A stretch of 64,000 nucleotides of DNA, from positions 372,001-436,000 of the forward strand of contig JAJNNX010000027.1 of NCBI GenBank assembly GCA_023159155.1, given 5' to 3'. Below, in pieces: positions 48,985 to 60,600 of this stretch. The DNA comes from Ustulina deusta. Its lineage: Eukaryota; Ascomycota; Sordariomycetes; Xylariales; Xylariaceae. Under the pieces are notes generated by a model, which saw nothing but the letters and a program-made list of their open reading frames with translations, was not told the DNA's origin and did not search any database. The translations under genes were made by a program, and so were the position numbers. The first letter of the stretch is position 1. Every line of letters starts with the position of its first letter.

Positions 48985-49003
48985 CACTGACTGACTGACT
49001 GAC
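48985..49003. repeat. Tandem CTGA/GATC-like microsatellite
   Basis: CTGA units repeated, then GATC units. Confidence 0.55.
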
Positions 49004-49214
49004 CGATCGATCACGCGGTGGCGAGAGCCGATGTTTTGCATTTCCCAGCGCCATCGACGACGTGCGTGAGAGACGGCAATCGCTTTGTCTTTCGCAGTCC
49101 GACAATTTGAGTCCTAGAGAGAAACATGAGTCATCAGCATCGTATCCAATTATTACATGGCAAATTACGCACATGTGTAATAGTGGGCAGACTACCTACC
49201 TACTTAGCCAAGAT

Positions 49215-49237
49215 AGACAGACAGACAGACAGACAGA
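49215..49237. repeat. Tandem GACA microsatellite
   Basis: About six GACA units in a row. Confidence 0.7.
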
Positions 49238-49588
49238 TGGACAGGGCGTGAGAATAAGGTTGGTGAAGAGAGGCGGTGTTGGCAAGCGAAGGCGCGCCAC
49301 CGCTGTCCGGTACCTAACGGTAAGGCGAGCCCAGACAGGCGCAGGGCCAGGCTGAATGTAAACGGACCAACAGTTTACCTACAACAAAACAACCCATGCA
49401 ACCAACAAAAACCAACAGTAGCAGAGAGAGAGAAAAAGCAATAACCCACCAACCAACGTGCAGTTTTACCAGTTTCATCGTCACACGATCCGAGCTCCCA
49501 AGGCAGCCCTTCCTTTTTTTTTTTTTTCCCTTTTTTTTTTCTCTTAGCTAACCTACTTCTTCGTTTACCCGGCTGGATTGGATACTGA

Positions 49589-49622
49589 GGTAGGTAGGTA
49601 GATAGGTAGGTAGGTAGGTAGG
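49589..49622. repeat. Tandem GGTA microsatellite
   Basis: About eight GGTA units with one GATA interruption; related by sequence to the dispersed TAGGTAG palindromes of the window. Confidence 0.7.
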
Positions 49623-50044
49623 GGTGAAAAAGAGCACATTTGGGAACTTTCCCATCTCGACTACGGTGTGAGACTCCGCCTCACGGCTACCTAAATAGAT
49701 ATGAATATAGCTGGATAGATAGATGGATAGGGAGGCAGAGAATTGTAGGGCGACCGTACCGAAGCTTATATATATAAGCCTCACTGGCATCCATCCCGAA
49801 GGGAGGCAGATCTCGCAAAAAACCCACCTCAGACATTTTGTCTCTTCCCTCTTTGTTTGGCCAACTGAAATATATCTACATCTATATCTACCTATATCTA
49901 TATAAGTGCCATCGCCCAACCATCATCAAACCAAACTTCCTTCATACACACTCTCTCTCTCTCTCAATCTATCCATCTACGCATTTTCAGAACCAACAGT
50001 CCAAAAAAAACCTCAACAAACCTCCCCAAAAGAAACCACAAGCC

Positions 50045-50284
50045 ATGTCTCCCACCTCCCTCTTCCCCAACGACCCCCGGACGGAGTCGCCGTACCTCTC
50101 AATCCACCTCCTGACAAGCCACCCCTCCGCTTCCATCTCCGGCTCCCGTCCAGGTGCGGGCGCGTGCGCAAGCCGCCGCCGGAGCAGCAGCAGCAGCGTC
50201 AGCGTCGACATGATGATGCACGCGCCACTCCCAGCCTGCAGCGGCCGGACATTCATGGGACAATCCCCTTCGTCGACGCCCTAG
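50045..50284 (+). CDS. Small Ser-rich hypothetical protein
   Basis: A 79-residue frame starts at an ATG with good context (AAGCCATGTC) after a long pyrimidine-rich leader. Third positions are mostly G or C, unlike surrounding DNA. It is rich in Ser, Pro and Arg, with a run of Ser and a Met triplet. No signal peptide or domain. An intron within the Gly/Ala/Arg-rich part is possible. I do not recognise it; it could be a short regulatory frame. Confidence 0.4.
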   Translation: MSPTSLFPNDPRTESPYLSIHLLTSHPSASISGSRPGAGACASRRRSSSSSVSVDMMMHAPLPACSGRTFMGQSPSSTP

Positions 50285-51076
50285 TGTCCCCGGCTCATTT
50301 TGTCGCGCCCGGGGTGTCCCGTTGCGAGAAGATTTTTTTTGGATTTTTTTTTCTTTCCCCCCCGAGAACAAATCATCTCGACGCGACGGGCAGGGAAAAA
50401 CGGTGCTGTACAATGGGGTTGACGGATGGATGTTCCCGTTCACGGGTCCAGAAGGGAGATACCTGGGGATGAACCATTCAGGCGAATCTCCAAGCAAGCA
50501 CGGGGGTTACCGTGAAACAAGGAGCCCGGGCAAATTTTTTTTGAACAGGAACTCCGTGACAATTCCTGTAGTCTGCTGGACGGAGAATTTTTGATCTACA
50601 GGAAAAGAGGAAGAAGTGGATATGATAATATAGCCCACCGAGAAAGGGGGTGTCGACATCATAGCAGACGGGCTACAGTGTAGAATCACACGAGGTTCCT
50701 ACACAGAAGAGCGTAATACTAGGGCAAGATGTAGAGAAGTTGACACTTGCCTGCTAGTAACTTCGGTATATACGAGTGTTTTGTTAGTTCCAACTGTAGA
50801 CTGTAAAATGAACACTAGCCCGCCGATGGTATACCTCTAATCAGACTAGACTTATGGCTTTTACACTTCTTTCCTTGTGCTACCTGCTCGGTCCTCTCGC
50901 GCCCGGTTCATAAAGCCTAACGAATGGAGATGTCGCTGGAAAAGTGATTCCCATCCGCTTCTTTCGAGGAAGAACTTTCCATCACCATAGAAGTGACCAT
51001 CAGATCTTATGAGGTTGATATGATTAGGACTGCCAACGATCCAACAGCAGCTACTGACCCTCAGGTTAGCGCTCTC
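50285..51076. other. Intergenic
   Basis: Includes a T-rich run at 50333-50352. No coding signal; the right end is the 3' side of PEX5. Confidence 0.45.
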
Positions 51077-53062
51077 CTAAAAATCGATGTCTCCTCTGAA
51101 TATCTCCGGGTCGACTCCGTTGACCACCTTCTCCGCGAGGTCCCGTCGTCCCATCTGTGTGAACACGCGACGTAACGTGTCATATAAATTCGTGCTGCGG
51201 TTTTGCGTTGTCATGGCGTCGATCTGTGCGTCACTGACATCTCCCCCCAGGAGTTCTCTTGCCTTCTCACGGCCCTCCCTCTCCACTGTCTTGTGCATGT
51301 TAAGCGCCGCTAATAGGTGTCCCGCGGCTTCGCTGTGGCATCCCATGTTAATGCAACTGACTCCTAGGTTGTACCGTGCTCGAACAAAGTTGGAGCGAAG
51401 CGTGAGGGCCTTCTCATACGCCGCGATGGCGTCCTCGCTCTTGCCGCTGTTAGCAAGAGTAGCGCCAAGTCGATTCCACAGGAGGTGAATCTGATTTTGT
51501 TTGTTGGACGAGCCCAGCTCTGAGGACGCTAACGCTGACGAGAAGCAATCAACGGCCTTCTCGTATTCCTCAGCGCCATAGAAAAGAACCCCCAGGCCTA
51601 CTTGGACGTCGGGATCCATATGCTCACCGTCCGGGCTAAGCCGGGCGGCTTGGATAAACAAGGTGGTAACCTTGTCATGGAGCTGCTGGCGGTCGGTGAA
51701 GCCAAGCTCCGTTGCTGGGGACAACTCGGCTGGCCCTATGATAGAGGGGTAACGAACCGACAGCCAGCGCTCCAGGGTCCGGTAAGCAGTGCTGTCATAA
51801 CCTTCGTTGGTATACGAAACTGCTAGCGTCATAAGCGCAGTCGGGTTGTTTGGGTCTAGCTTTTTAGCTTGTTCTAATGCCCGAATGGCTGCTGTTTCCT
51901 TCTCGTTCTGTGCCTGCGCGATCCCAAGCTGCACCCAAGCCTCCACATGGGTAGGATCTTTCTGGATAGCTGCCTCGAAGGCTAGAGCAGCTAACGAAAG
52001 ATTACCGCCCTCATCTAGAATGCGCATACCCTCGCCGAAGGGGTTCGCCGTGTCTTTGAAGAGATTATCGTCCTCAAAGAGGTAGTCCTCCACCTGGGGA
52101 TCACCAAGAAGCCTGCTATTGGCAGCGAGACCATCCCAATCCCCAAACCGGTCGGTCCACTCGGGATTGCCTAGCTGGTCAACCCATTCCTCTTCATCGA
52201 CAGCCTCCTTAGCGGCAGCTCGTTCGGCTTGGATGCCTTTCCATATTGATTCGAAGTCGCCAAAGTTTGTTTCTGATTCCAAGATCTGTTCGTCTAACTT
52301 GTTCAACTCTGGCTCCAATGCGACAGCCTCGTCCTGCTCCTGCGCCTCCTTAGCTTGAAGCTCAAGCTGCTTGAATTGCTCTTCCCACTGCTGATCATCG
52401 AGTTCCACAAGCTTCCCCTTTCCTTTGCCTTCAACCATGGGCACCGCCGAGAAGCCGCTGGGGCGATTGTGCATCATACCATAGTTCATTCCCATATTGT
52501 TCATCATTCCTAACCCCATCATCGGGCGCTGATAAGCCATACTCGAAGGCATGGGACTTGATCGTGAGGTATTGGCTTGGTTGGCCATCTGTTGAAATTT
52601 GGCGAACTCGTCAGGGCTGAACTGAGTTCCCTGGGGGACGTTGAAAGCAGCCTCCATAGCAGATTGGGGACTATGCTGGAATTCGTGGGCCCAAGACGGG
52701 GATGCCGAGTTGGCACGAAGGTGCACACCGTGAGACGGGGGGTCCATTCGTATCTGGCCCATGCTTTCGAGGGGCATGTCGGGCAGGCGGCCGGTTTGCT
52801 GCAAGAAGCCGTTCATCATCTGCTACGGACAGGGCGTCAGTCGGCATTTTCGGTGACATGGAACGGCGCAAGAAAGGATGCTCCTTACCTCGCCTTGAGC
52901 GCTATGCTGAGCAGCGCTGCGGAAGCCGCCCATCCCTCCCTGGGGAAGGCCATTTCGAATGCGATCTCGCTGTAGGCTACTGTCTTCCTGCGTGTGCTTG
53001 GCGAACTGGCTGAGCGGATTGCCAGCCGTCGAGCACTCCGGTCCACCGGCGAGGAAAGACAT
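51077..53062 (-). CDS. PEX5: PTS1 receptor peroxin 5
   Basis: Exons 53062-52889 and 52819-51077 give 638 residues. The N-terminus MSFLAGGPEC carries Cys10, the conserved site whose ubiquitination drives receptor recycling. The disordered half has the PEX13/PEX14-binding WxxxF/Y type pentapeptides (WAHEF, WEEQF, WTDRF). The C-terminal ~330 residues form the tetratricopeptide repeats that bind C-terminal SKL: NPFGEGMRILDEGG, EAWVQLGIAQAQNEKE, PNNPTALMTLAVSYTNEG, DVQVGLGVLFYGAEEYEKAV, LWNRLGATLANSGKSEDAI and ARYNLGVSCINMG. The protein shuttles between cytosol and peroxisome. The small first exon is required for Cys10. Length fits the fungal family. Confidence 0.95.
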
Positions 53063-54116
53063 GTCGCTGTCGCGCGTGTGGCAAGGTGACTGGACAGACG
53101 TCCGGATGACGAAACTGCCGGCGCGGTACGACGGGATGGAGAGGGGCGGATCAAGGAGGGCCAAAGTTCGAGTCCAGCATCGAACCGTGAAGAGCAGCGA
53201 TACGGCGACAGGAGGGCGTAGTAGTGATTATGGCGATGGTTGCAGTGGCGGTTGTAGCGGTGGTCGTAGTGGCGCTGTGTGATTCGCGAAGGTTGGTACG
53301 ATGATGTGAGCCTTGTGGCACGTCGGTTGTACTGATGGAAGACAACGTGGCTGGGCTACAAGAGGTAGTGTGGGCAATGCCCTAATCATGTACAGCCGTC
53401 TGGTCTCGATGGGACAGATGCTACGAGTAGGTATATTGGGAATGCATTGGGTAGATTGCCGTCCATCTGTATATTTTTCACTTTAGGCCTTCTCCCTCGC
53501 CAATTACCAATTACAATGCCCAAGATACCTTCCCTACGGGCCTTACAAATGCGGTGGCGGTGGGGTGTTGCCGAGGGACGTTAAAACTCTAACCCCGACC
53601 ACCGAGGTGGCTCCACCTTGTTCTCCTCGTAAGTACCTGGGTGCCTACCTCACGTCCACACGCACTGTAGAGGTTGGTGATCGAGGCCGTAGGCAGGTCG
53701 GTTATATAGGGTCTTGTATACCGCAGTGCATATCCTGCCAAAGGTACACTCAAGCGAAATGATAATCATAAGAATAGATAGGTGAAGGGAGATGGTGTCA
53801 TTACACGTATACAGTACATTGCAATGTCTAACTAAAAACGACTGTTTGTTGTACACACGTCCCGGGACTTTACCCTTACTATATCTACAGTGACTGATTG
53901 AGACAACTTCTGGATGGCACTCAACGCCGACCCATCGACTGCCGTCGTTGCCCTGTGCCCCATAAGCCTGTCGGGGTATGTTGTGCGCTTCCGGCAACGC
54001 CTTGGAAATGCGAATACAGCCACAGGCCTGAAGCAAACAACTCACACAACCACTGCCACTCTCAGATGCGGCGGATACCATCCATCCCATCATTGATGAC
54101 ACCAAGCAACTGTTAA
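53063..54116. other. Intergenic, PEX5 promoter
   Basis: A GGTTGTAGCGG/TGGCGG-like trinucleotide stretch lies near 53228-53275. No coding signal. Confidence 0.45.
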
Positions 54117-55152
54117 TTAAGTCTTGCGGCGGCTTTCCGCAAAATCGATGCGTAGCGTCCGGCCACCGAGAGTTTTCTCTTGGAGAAGTTCATAGGCCTT
54201 CTCGGCGCTCTCGACATCGTGAAAGTCAGCATGGGCAAAACCTCGAGGCCAGCCTGTGTTACGGTCGATAGCTACGCGAACATCTTTGACTCCGTCAAGA
54301 CTGCGGAACAGCTGATTAAGATCCGCATCCGATGTCTCGTACGGTATATTGCCGATATATAGTGACTCCGAGGGCTGCGATTTAGTATTCTCCCGTACCT
54401 TGTTCGGCGGGGTACCACCCTTGCGGTGATCTACCATGATACGGCGTCCGTGCCAGAATGAGTTGTTCGCTTCGGCGACAGCGCGATCTGCGGCATCCTT
54501 GGTGGCGAATGTGACGAAGGCGAAGCTAAAGGTGAATGGTCAGCAGGATGTTCAATGGCCAAGGGAACACCTGGTCGTTATAATCTGCCGCCTCGGTCAG
54601 ATGAACAAGGGAATTTCGCAATACATACCCTCTGCTTAATCCACGCCCATCCCGTCCAATGTTTGTCTGCGTAATGTCGCCATACTTTCTGAAGGCCTCC
54701 GTCAGATGCGTCTCGGTCGCATCGAAAGTCACGTTGCTGATGAAAATGGTAAAGCCTTCCTTCATAAGTCGTTCTTTCTCTGTAAGGCTAGATTCCAACG
54801 GTGCAAAGTTGTCACTCCCATTTTGTGCAGCCTCCCAAAGGGCTTGTTCACCATCGGGCTTCTCCTCGTCAGCGGCAGGCTTCTCCTCTTCAGCGGCAAA
54901 CTTCTCCTCTTCAGCGGCAAGCGCAGTCCGGGAGAAGTAGCGGGGCAATGACAAGGTGCCGGCGGGGTGCACGTTCGCTTTGCCGATCCGGATTGCAGTT
55001 GCGGCGACCTGCTGTCGCGGCACAGCAACGAACCTCGAATAGGAGCATGCTGCGCGGAGTGCAGCTCGGCGAACAGTATGCCTGGGTTCCTCTCGTCAAT
55101 GGGCGGCTCCAAAAATCGATTCATTAAATAGCACTGGGGAGATATCTTACAT
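54117..55152 (-). CDS. Mitochondrial two-RRM RNA-binding protein
   Basis: Proposed exons 55152-55151 (AT), 55081-54629 and 54525-54117 give 287 residues. There is no ATG before the first RRM in exon 2's frame; a canonical 69-nt intron (GTAAGA..CCCAG) joins AT to G and makes MHTVRRAALRAACSYSRF, an Arg/Ala-rich mitochondrial presequence. After an AEEEK repeat linker come RRM1 (FTIFISNVTFDATETHL; RNP1 RGFAFVTF across the next junction) and RRM2 (SLYIGNIPYETSDADLNQLF; RNP1 GFAHADF). The tail is basic. It likely binds mitochondrial RNA. If the split start is wrong, an unplaced exon carries the ATG. Confidence 0.8.
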
Positions 55153-56435
55153 CTTGACTGACTGTGTATGGAAAGGACAGGGGATGTGGTTGATGTACAA
55201 GAAGCGCGGGCATATGAGGATCGGAGGTGAAGATAGTAACGGGAGGAGAGAAATTGAATTGAGAAAAATTTCTTGATTAGATAGTTTGAGAGAATCCGCG
55301 ATTCAACAGTGGTCCCGGGTTCACGCTAGTCCAAAAAGAGCGACACATTACCCTACCTACAATAGATAGATCCACTGCCACGCTTCAATGCACTGAGTAG
55401 GCCATCGCTACCTAGACACTGATACCTATCCGGTCCGTGCCACAGCAAACACTGCAGCCAGGTCGCCATATAATCAACTCTTGCCGTAACGATCTAGTAG
55501 ACATATGGATTATGTAGGTTTGTTTTATTCTTTCTTTTCGTTTTGATTGTTCAAGATTCAGGGCAAAGGAACACTCATCCATCATCAGCCCTAGGGAAGA
55601 GCCGGAAGAACAAATACAACCTCAAACAAGTGTGTACAGCATACAATCATCCTTGGGAGCTATATATAAGCACCGTAGAGTACAGCTCGTTAGATAGCTA
55701 AAGTATGTAGTACAAGTCTGGCTTCAGAGCTTCTCATCTTCCACCTAAATGGGATCCCAGAGATCGAGGCCAGATTAAGCTTCCCCCCATTTTACCGCCA
55801 GATCTTAGGCTTCCTAGCCGTCATGCTCCCCCTTCCTCATAGACACAGTTTAAACATATCTTCATGGTCAACAAGATCTTGGTGCTTGGCGCAGACCGTA
55901 CTATCGAACGATCAACGGCCTGGTTGGGTATATGCACACTCCTCAAATGCGGTGATAGAAAAGAATCGAAAAAGGTATGGACAGCCAGTACCATAAGTCC
56001 TCTCCTAGTTGAACATCGTAAGGACCCGTCAGAAAGCCATCACGCCCGTTCCCACCATGCCCACCGCCTAATCCCACCCTTTATACGCTTTTGATCTGCC
56101 CCAAAATGAAGTTCACCCTGGACTGCCGCCCACGACCCACGGAATAGTTGGCCAAGAGGGAGGCTGGCAAATAAAGAATCCATCATTGTATAAACGCCGG
56201 GGAGCCCTCGGCGAACCCCATCCCGACACTGTTGTCACATCCAGCCCCTACACGAAGAGCCAGTTGCTCATGGCAAAATGACGACTTGCTAGGTATTCAG
56301 TGGCCAACCCGATCCTCTCATAGCGGGTGTAGCCTGTACGTTCGTGGTTTCTAATGTGAACCTTGATTATCAAGCTTCATAACAAATGAGATTATTACTG
56401 AACGAGCGCTGCCGATACTCAAAATAGTAATTCAT
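55153..56435. other. Intergenic, 1.3 kb
   Basis: AT-rich leader near 55240-55270 and T-rich sequence at 55515-55545. No supported gene. Confidence 0.4.
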
Positions 56436-58250
56436 TTAGAACCGGTCTTGTCGAAAACTGTTGGGCCGTTGACCCTCGTATTGTACTCCAGTCATAGATT
56501 CTGGCCCATTGTTCAAGGCTCGCAAAGGTGGTAGCTCCGGCCGAGGACCTCTACCATACGGGTCTTGAGCATACGGGTCGGTGGGAGGCTGTTGAGCCGG
56601 GGTGGGTTGTTGAGTTACGGGCCCGGAACCCGCGCCCGCGCCATTACGCAGTTGATTATTCTCCATGCGTAGTCTGTCCATCTCGCGGCGCAACATTTCT
56701 GCCTCGGCGATGGTGTTTTGATAATGAGTAGACAACTGTTTAATGTGGTCGGCTTGACGCTGGTGCTCCGTAATAGCTATGCCAATCGTTAGTATACACT
56801 TATAAGCTACCTAGTCGATTTGGCGCGTACCTTTCGATAAGATCTCCCACTTAGAGGCCTTTGATCCGCGCTCTTGCGGCATCAGATCACGGAGTTGGTC
56901 GAATAGTTCCTTCATCTCTGTACGCCTCTTGCGCTCGGCGAGTTTGTGGCTGACTCGGAGCTCGGGGGTCCTGCTGTAAGGCTGCGATCCGTTGTGAGGA
57001 CTAGATTCCTCGCTTTGCAGGTCGGATAATTGTTTATGTTGGAGAGAGTGATGGTGAACTGTTTGAAAATCGGTGGAGTTGCTGGATAAACGCTGAAACT
57101 CGGGTCCTCCCCCGTCTTCTAAACGCCGTTGCCCAGGCGGTAGTCGTGAGTCGGCGGTGAATTGGCTACTTGCAATGGACTCGGCGACGCTACTACGCCT
57201 CGAATCTAGAAAGGTACCGCTCGCAATGCCAGGAGGCACCCTCTGCATTTCATCTTCCGGAAAAGCCCAGGCCTGTCCTTTTGTAGGTTCGGCGGCCCTC
57301 GCAATAGTGCTCGTAGCAGGCCCTGTAATAGCCGGTGCGGTTCGGGCCTTGGGGTGGCCTTCGGGTGTTCGTTCAACACTCGGCTGATACCCGTTAGATA
57401 TCCTATGCACTGACAAGTGATCCAATCCGGTGCGCGGGTTCCTCTGCTGTGCCAGACTTGCATGGATCGACGTTGTGGACTGGTTCGCGCTGGCGTAGGG
57501 AGATCCGCCTAGTCTCAAGTCACCGAAACCCTGATTAATCCTACTGTCTACACTTTCTCTCCGCGAGTCCGGTCCTATGCTCGCTGTCCTGCTCAACACT
57601 CCACTCGATTCTAGCGATAAGGGTCGGTCAAAACGCATACTCCCAGGAGACGTGGGCGAAACCATCGAGGCGACACTCATGTTGCTTGATGGGGATACGA
57701 GTGGCTGTGGGATCGTCGTCGTGGTCGTGGTAGGGGATGGTGTCTTTTCTTGCGCGGCATGGTAGATGTTGATGCCAATGCCAGAGGCAGCTGAGTTGTC
57801 TAGGAGAGTGGATTAGTCCCGCAGCCCGTCAGTATTAGAGCGAAGAAAGGTAACAACAACGTACGCTTGCTAGAGGCGTCTGTGCTTGAATAGTATGCCG
57901 AGTCCCGGTGTTCGTCGGGAGCGTTCAGGACAGTGGCCAGTCCTGCTGGTAGCTTCTGGGTAGCCGATCGGTGTTGCTCAACCGTCATGGTGGGCAGCAT
58001 GTGGGTTAGATCTTCACAGGTGTCGTAAGAGGTGGTTGACCGATCAATGGCGAACGATGATGTATGGAATTCAGAAGTCAAGAAAAAGCTACTCTATAGA
58101 ATCTGACACGGTCAAAATCATCGAGTCTTCGAGGCCGGGTTACAGGACAAGACTTGCGCGGCCGATGCCCAGACAGAATGTAGGGTTCTCGATCGGGACC
58201 AAGGAAGAGTGTTGAGCAGTGGGTCTAAGCAAAGCATCAGCGGTCGACAT
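56436..58250 (-). CDS. bHLH transcription factor
   Basis: Well-supported exons are 56776-56436, 57799-56831 and about 58094-57865; splicing joins EILSK to AITEHQRQADHIKQL. The bHLH is VSHKLAERKRRTEMKELFDQ, then LRDLMPQERGSKASKWEIL and ITEHQRQADHIKQL, with the His-Glu-Arg contacts of an E-box-binding basic region and a long leucine-rich second helix. It is followed by a Pro/Gln-rich tail. The N-terminal 300 residues are disordered and Ser-rich. The start is uncertain: the frame is closed by TAG just upstream of about 58094, so an upstream exon is needed; a candidate is the ATG at 58250. The regulator's targets are unknown. Confidence 0.75.
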
Positions 58251-60564
58251 CCAATTGCAACGAGGCGCAACTGGATCGAAGGCCGCGAACTCGAGGGCAA
58301 CTGTGTAGACAGAAGTGTGGCTGGACCACAGGACGAGGACCGCAAGGTTAAAAAGAGAGGACTATGGCGGTCGTTGTCGCCAACACCACTTCATACAGAC
58401 ATGGTGTGGAGGGCTTGGATGATGATTTGGAGGACTTGGAGGGGAATATACGCTGGCAAATAGTCGTCGTTACAAAGGGTGTCAGAAAAGGAGAATTAGA
58501 GAAACGTGAACCAGGATAACCCGAGAAGCTTAACAGGGCAAGACAGGTGTTACTGACTGCCCGCTGTGTGAGGGCAAATACGGCACGGCATAGAGCAGGC
58601 AGTCGGTGGGTACATAGACCTGGATTGTCGCGATGGGCACCTCGGTGGGCAAGTACAGATACACGACATACAGTATGCAGTACTGCGACCATCGACCCTT
58701 ACACCAATGAGAAGAACAGCGGAGGGTCCAGCTGGGCCAGGCTAGGACATGTTGTAGTGTAGGTAGTATAGGTAGTGTATTAAACGACCAGTAGTGGGTA
58801 ACCGTAAAGGAGCCCATCAAAGCTCGTGTGCTCCCTCTCCTCTGCCTTGTACGAAACAGTATAGTGTAGTGTACAGTATTTGCACGAGACTAGCACCAGT
58901 ACGGTATCTAGTTGCAAGTTGTAATAAAGCCAGGGTCTCAGATCTCGGAACTCGAAAGTACAGTCCGATCCCTCCTGGGGCTCCGTGAGGACATCCACAG
59001 AAAAGAGGACCAGGAAGGACAGGAGAGGTCCAACAGTACATGCACTAAGAGCAAGCAGGAAACGTAAAGGCAGGTGGAATCGAGGCAACTTACCAGGATG
59101 CCTGGTTCATCCACAATCAGTGCAAAGTAGAATGACTTGTTGGAGTGCAGGACCAGGGTGCAGCCACATGTAATGATGCCTATTCAGATAATGTGTCGGG
59201 CTTTTACCCACCGATCGTCGCATGGCCATGTCCAAGACGAGGGGTTGTGTGGACCGGATAATACTTGCCGGATAAGTATACTCGACTTTCTCGCCCACGC
59301 TTAGCGACTAGCGCAGGCCATCAGCCACACAACGAAGCGGTGTTGTTAGCCAGCTGGGAAGCACTTGTTCCTCATTGAGCGCGTGGCACACGAGGTACTA
59401 GAGACCTAGGCACATGGTTTCTTTGCGTCATCCCTGTCAATGCATGAGAAAAGCGGACCCCGCGTCGGGGTCCCATTCCCAGCATGGCCAAGTATCAGTA
59501 CATATTTGCGCTGAAGCATGGCAACATGGTTATCTCTCGGGGAAAGGTACATGGTGCTAGATACTGTGGGTAATGGAGTAAGTAAGAGGAAGCTTGGTTG
59601 GCCCACCCACCATATTTCATGGAGTTCATTCAAGCTTGACATTGGGACGCATCTTGTATAGGATTTCCACAACAATCATGCTGTTGTAGCACTCATTAGG
59701 AGCCTGGCAGCACCTCTTCAAGTGTATGCACACATATTAACATTGCCATCATTATCAGGTGACGCACAAGCTAGGCGGTGGTAGGTAGATTAAGAAGGTT
59801 TCTGAGCCGTTTTTACCCATGGTCGGACAGACCGATCGGCCACGTCTGGCGCGTAGATTCGAGATCAACCAAGCCCAAAGGATCTGGTGCAAACGAGATT
59901 TGAGGATCCTACTAGTATATTCCAACAATAAGTCGGCAAACCCGAATTCTTCAAGTATGTAAGACGAATGCTATTCTTGTGAAGAGATCTCATGCGCGTG
60001 CCGTGTCCCTAAGGGTTCCGAAACGAGCGCCAACAAACTCGGGCAATCGAAGCGAAGGCTAACTCGCCGTGAGCCAAAACACGCGATTTCGAGCAAGTCA
60101 ATATCAGCTCGTACCATGCAAACTTCAATCAAGGTATGACCTCGAGCTGGGGAATTGTAGGTAAGACGGAAATTAGGGTGAACCTGGTGCATACTATTCC
60201 ATAGAAAGATGATATGCCGATAGCCAGACATTTGGACAAACCTATGTAAGCAGAGTTCTAGTTATACAGAAATGGGCGAGGAGAGAAGGGGAACTCGAGG
60301 CAGTGAGCTATTTGGTGTGGTAGAGCTGACAATGACCTATGATGACTTAGAATGTGACCAGTGACATGCTCGACCACCCACTCAGGCAAGCAGCAATAAG
60401 GGCTGTCTCCCTCAGCCATGCTCTCTTTGTTGCTTTGGACTCTTATACCGGTGTTAGTCGTGTCGTACCCAACACAATAACACCATTAAGCGCGGGGAGT
60501 ATAAAGTCGTACGCTACAGGAGATACCGGATACCTATATCCCTACCCCTCTTCTCGATACCATC

Positions 60565-60600
60565 TACATAGTAGGTATGTAGGTAGTATAGGTAGTGGTG
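60565..60600. repeat. GTAGGTAGTATAGGTAG unit
   Basis: Part of the dispersed short-repeat family, two half-units on the plus strand. Confidence 0.5.

Larger units (their letters stand above)
48058..50044. other. Intergenic, 2.0 kb with microsatellites
   Basis: Holds tandem repeats at 48985-49003, 49215-49237 and 49589-49622, a T-run block at 49513-49540 and CT repeats at 49951-49966. The CT and T tracts just before 50045 look like the 5' leader of the next small gene. No other coding signal. Confidence 0.5.

Noticed and set aside
49200..49240. Regular GACA repeats that could suggest a CRISPR or telomere-like array
   Set aside because: A simple 4-base microsatellite without spacers; the organism is eukaryotic.
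58780..59088. Minus-strand frame with a signal-like hydrophobic start
   Set aside because: It has no ATG at its start, no coding bias, and sits in repeat-rich intergenic DNA.
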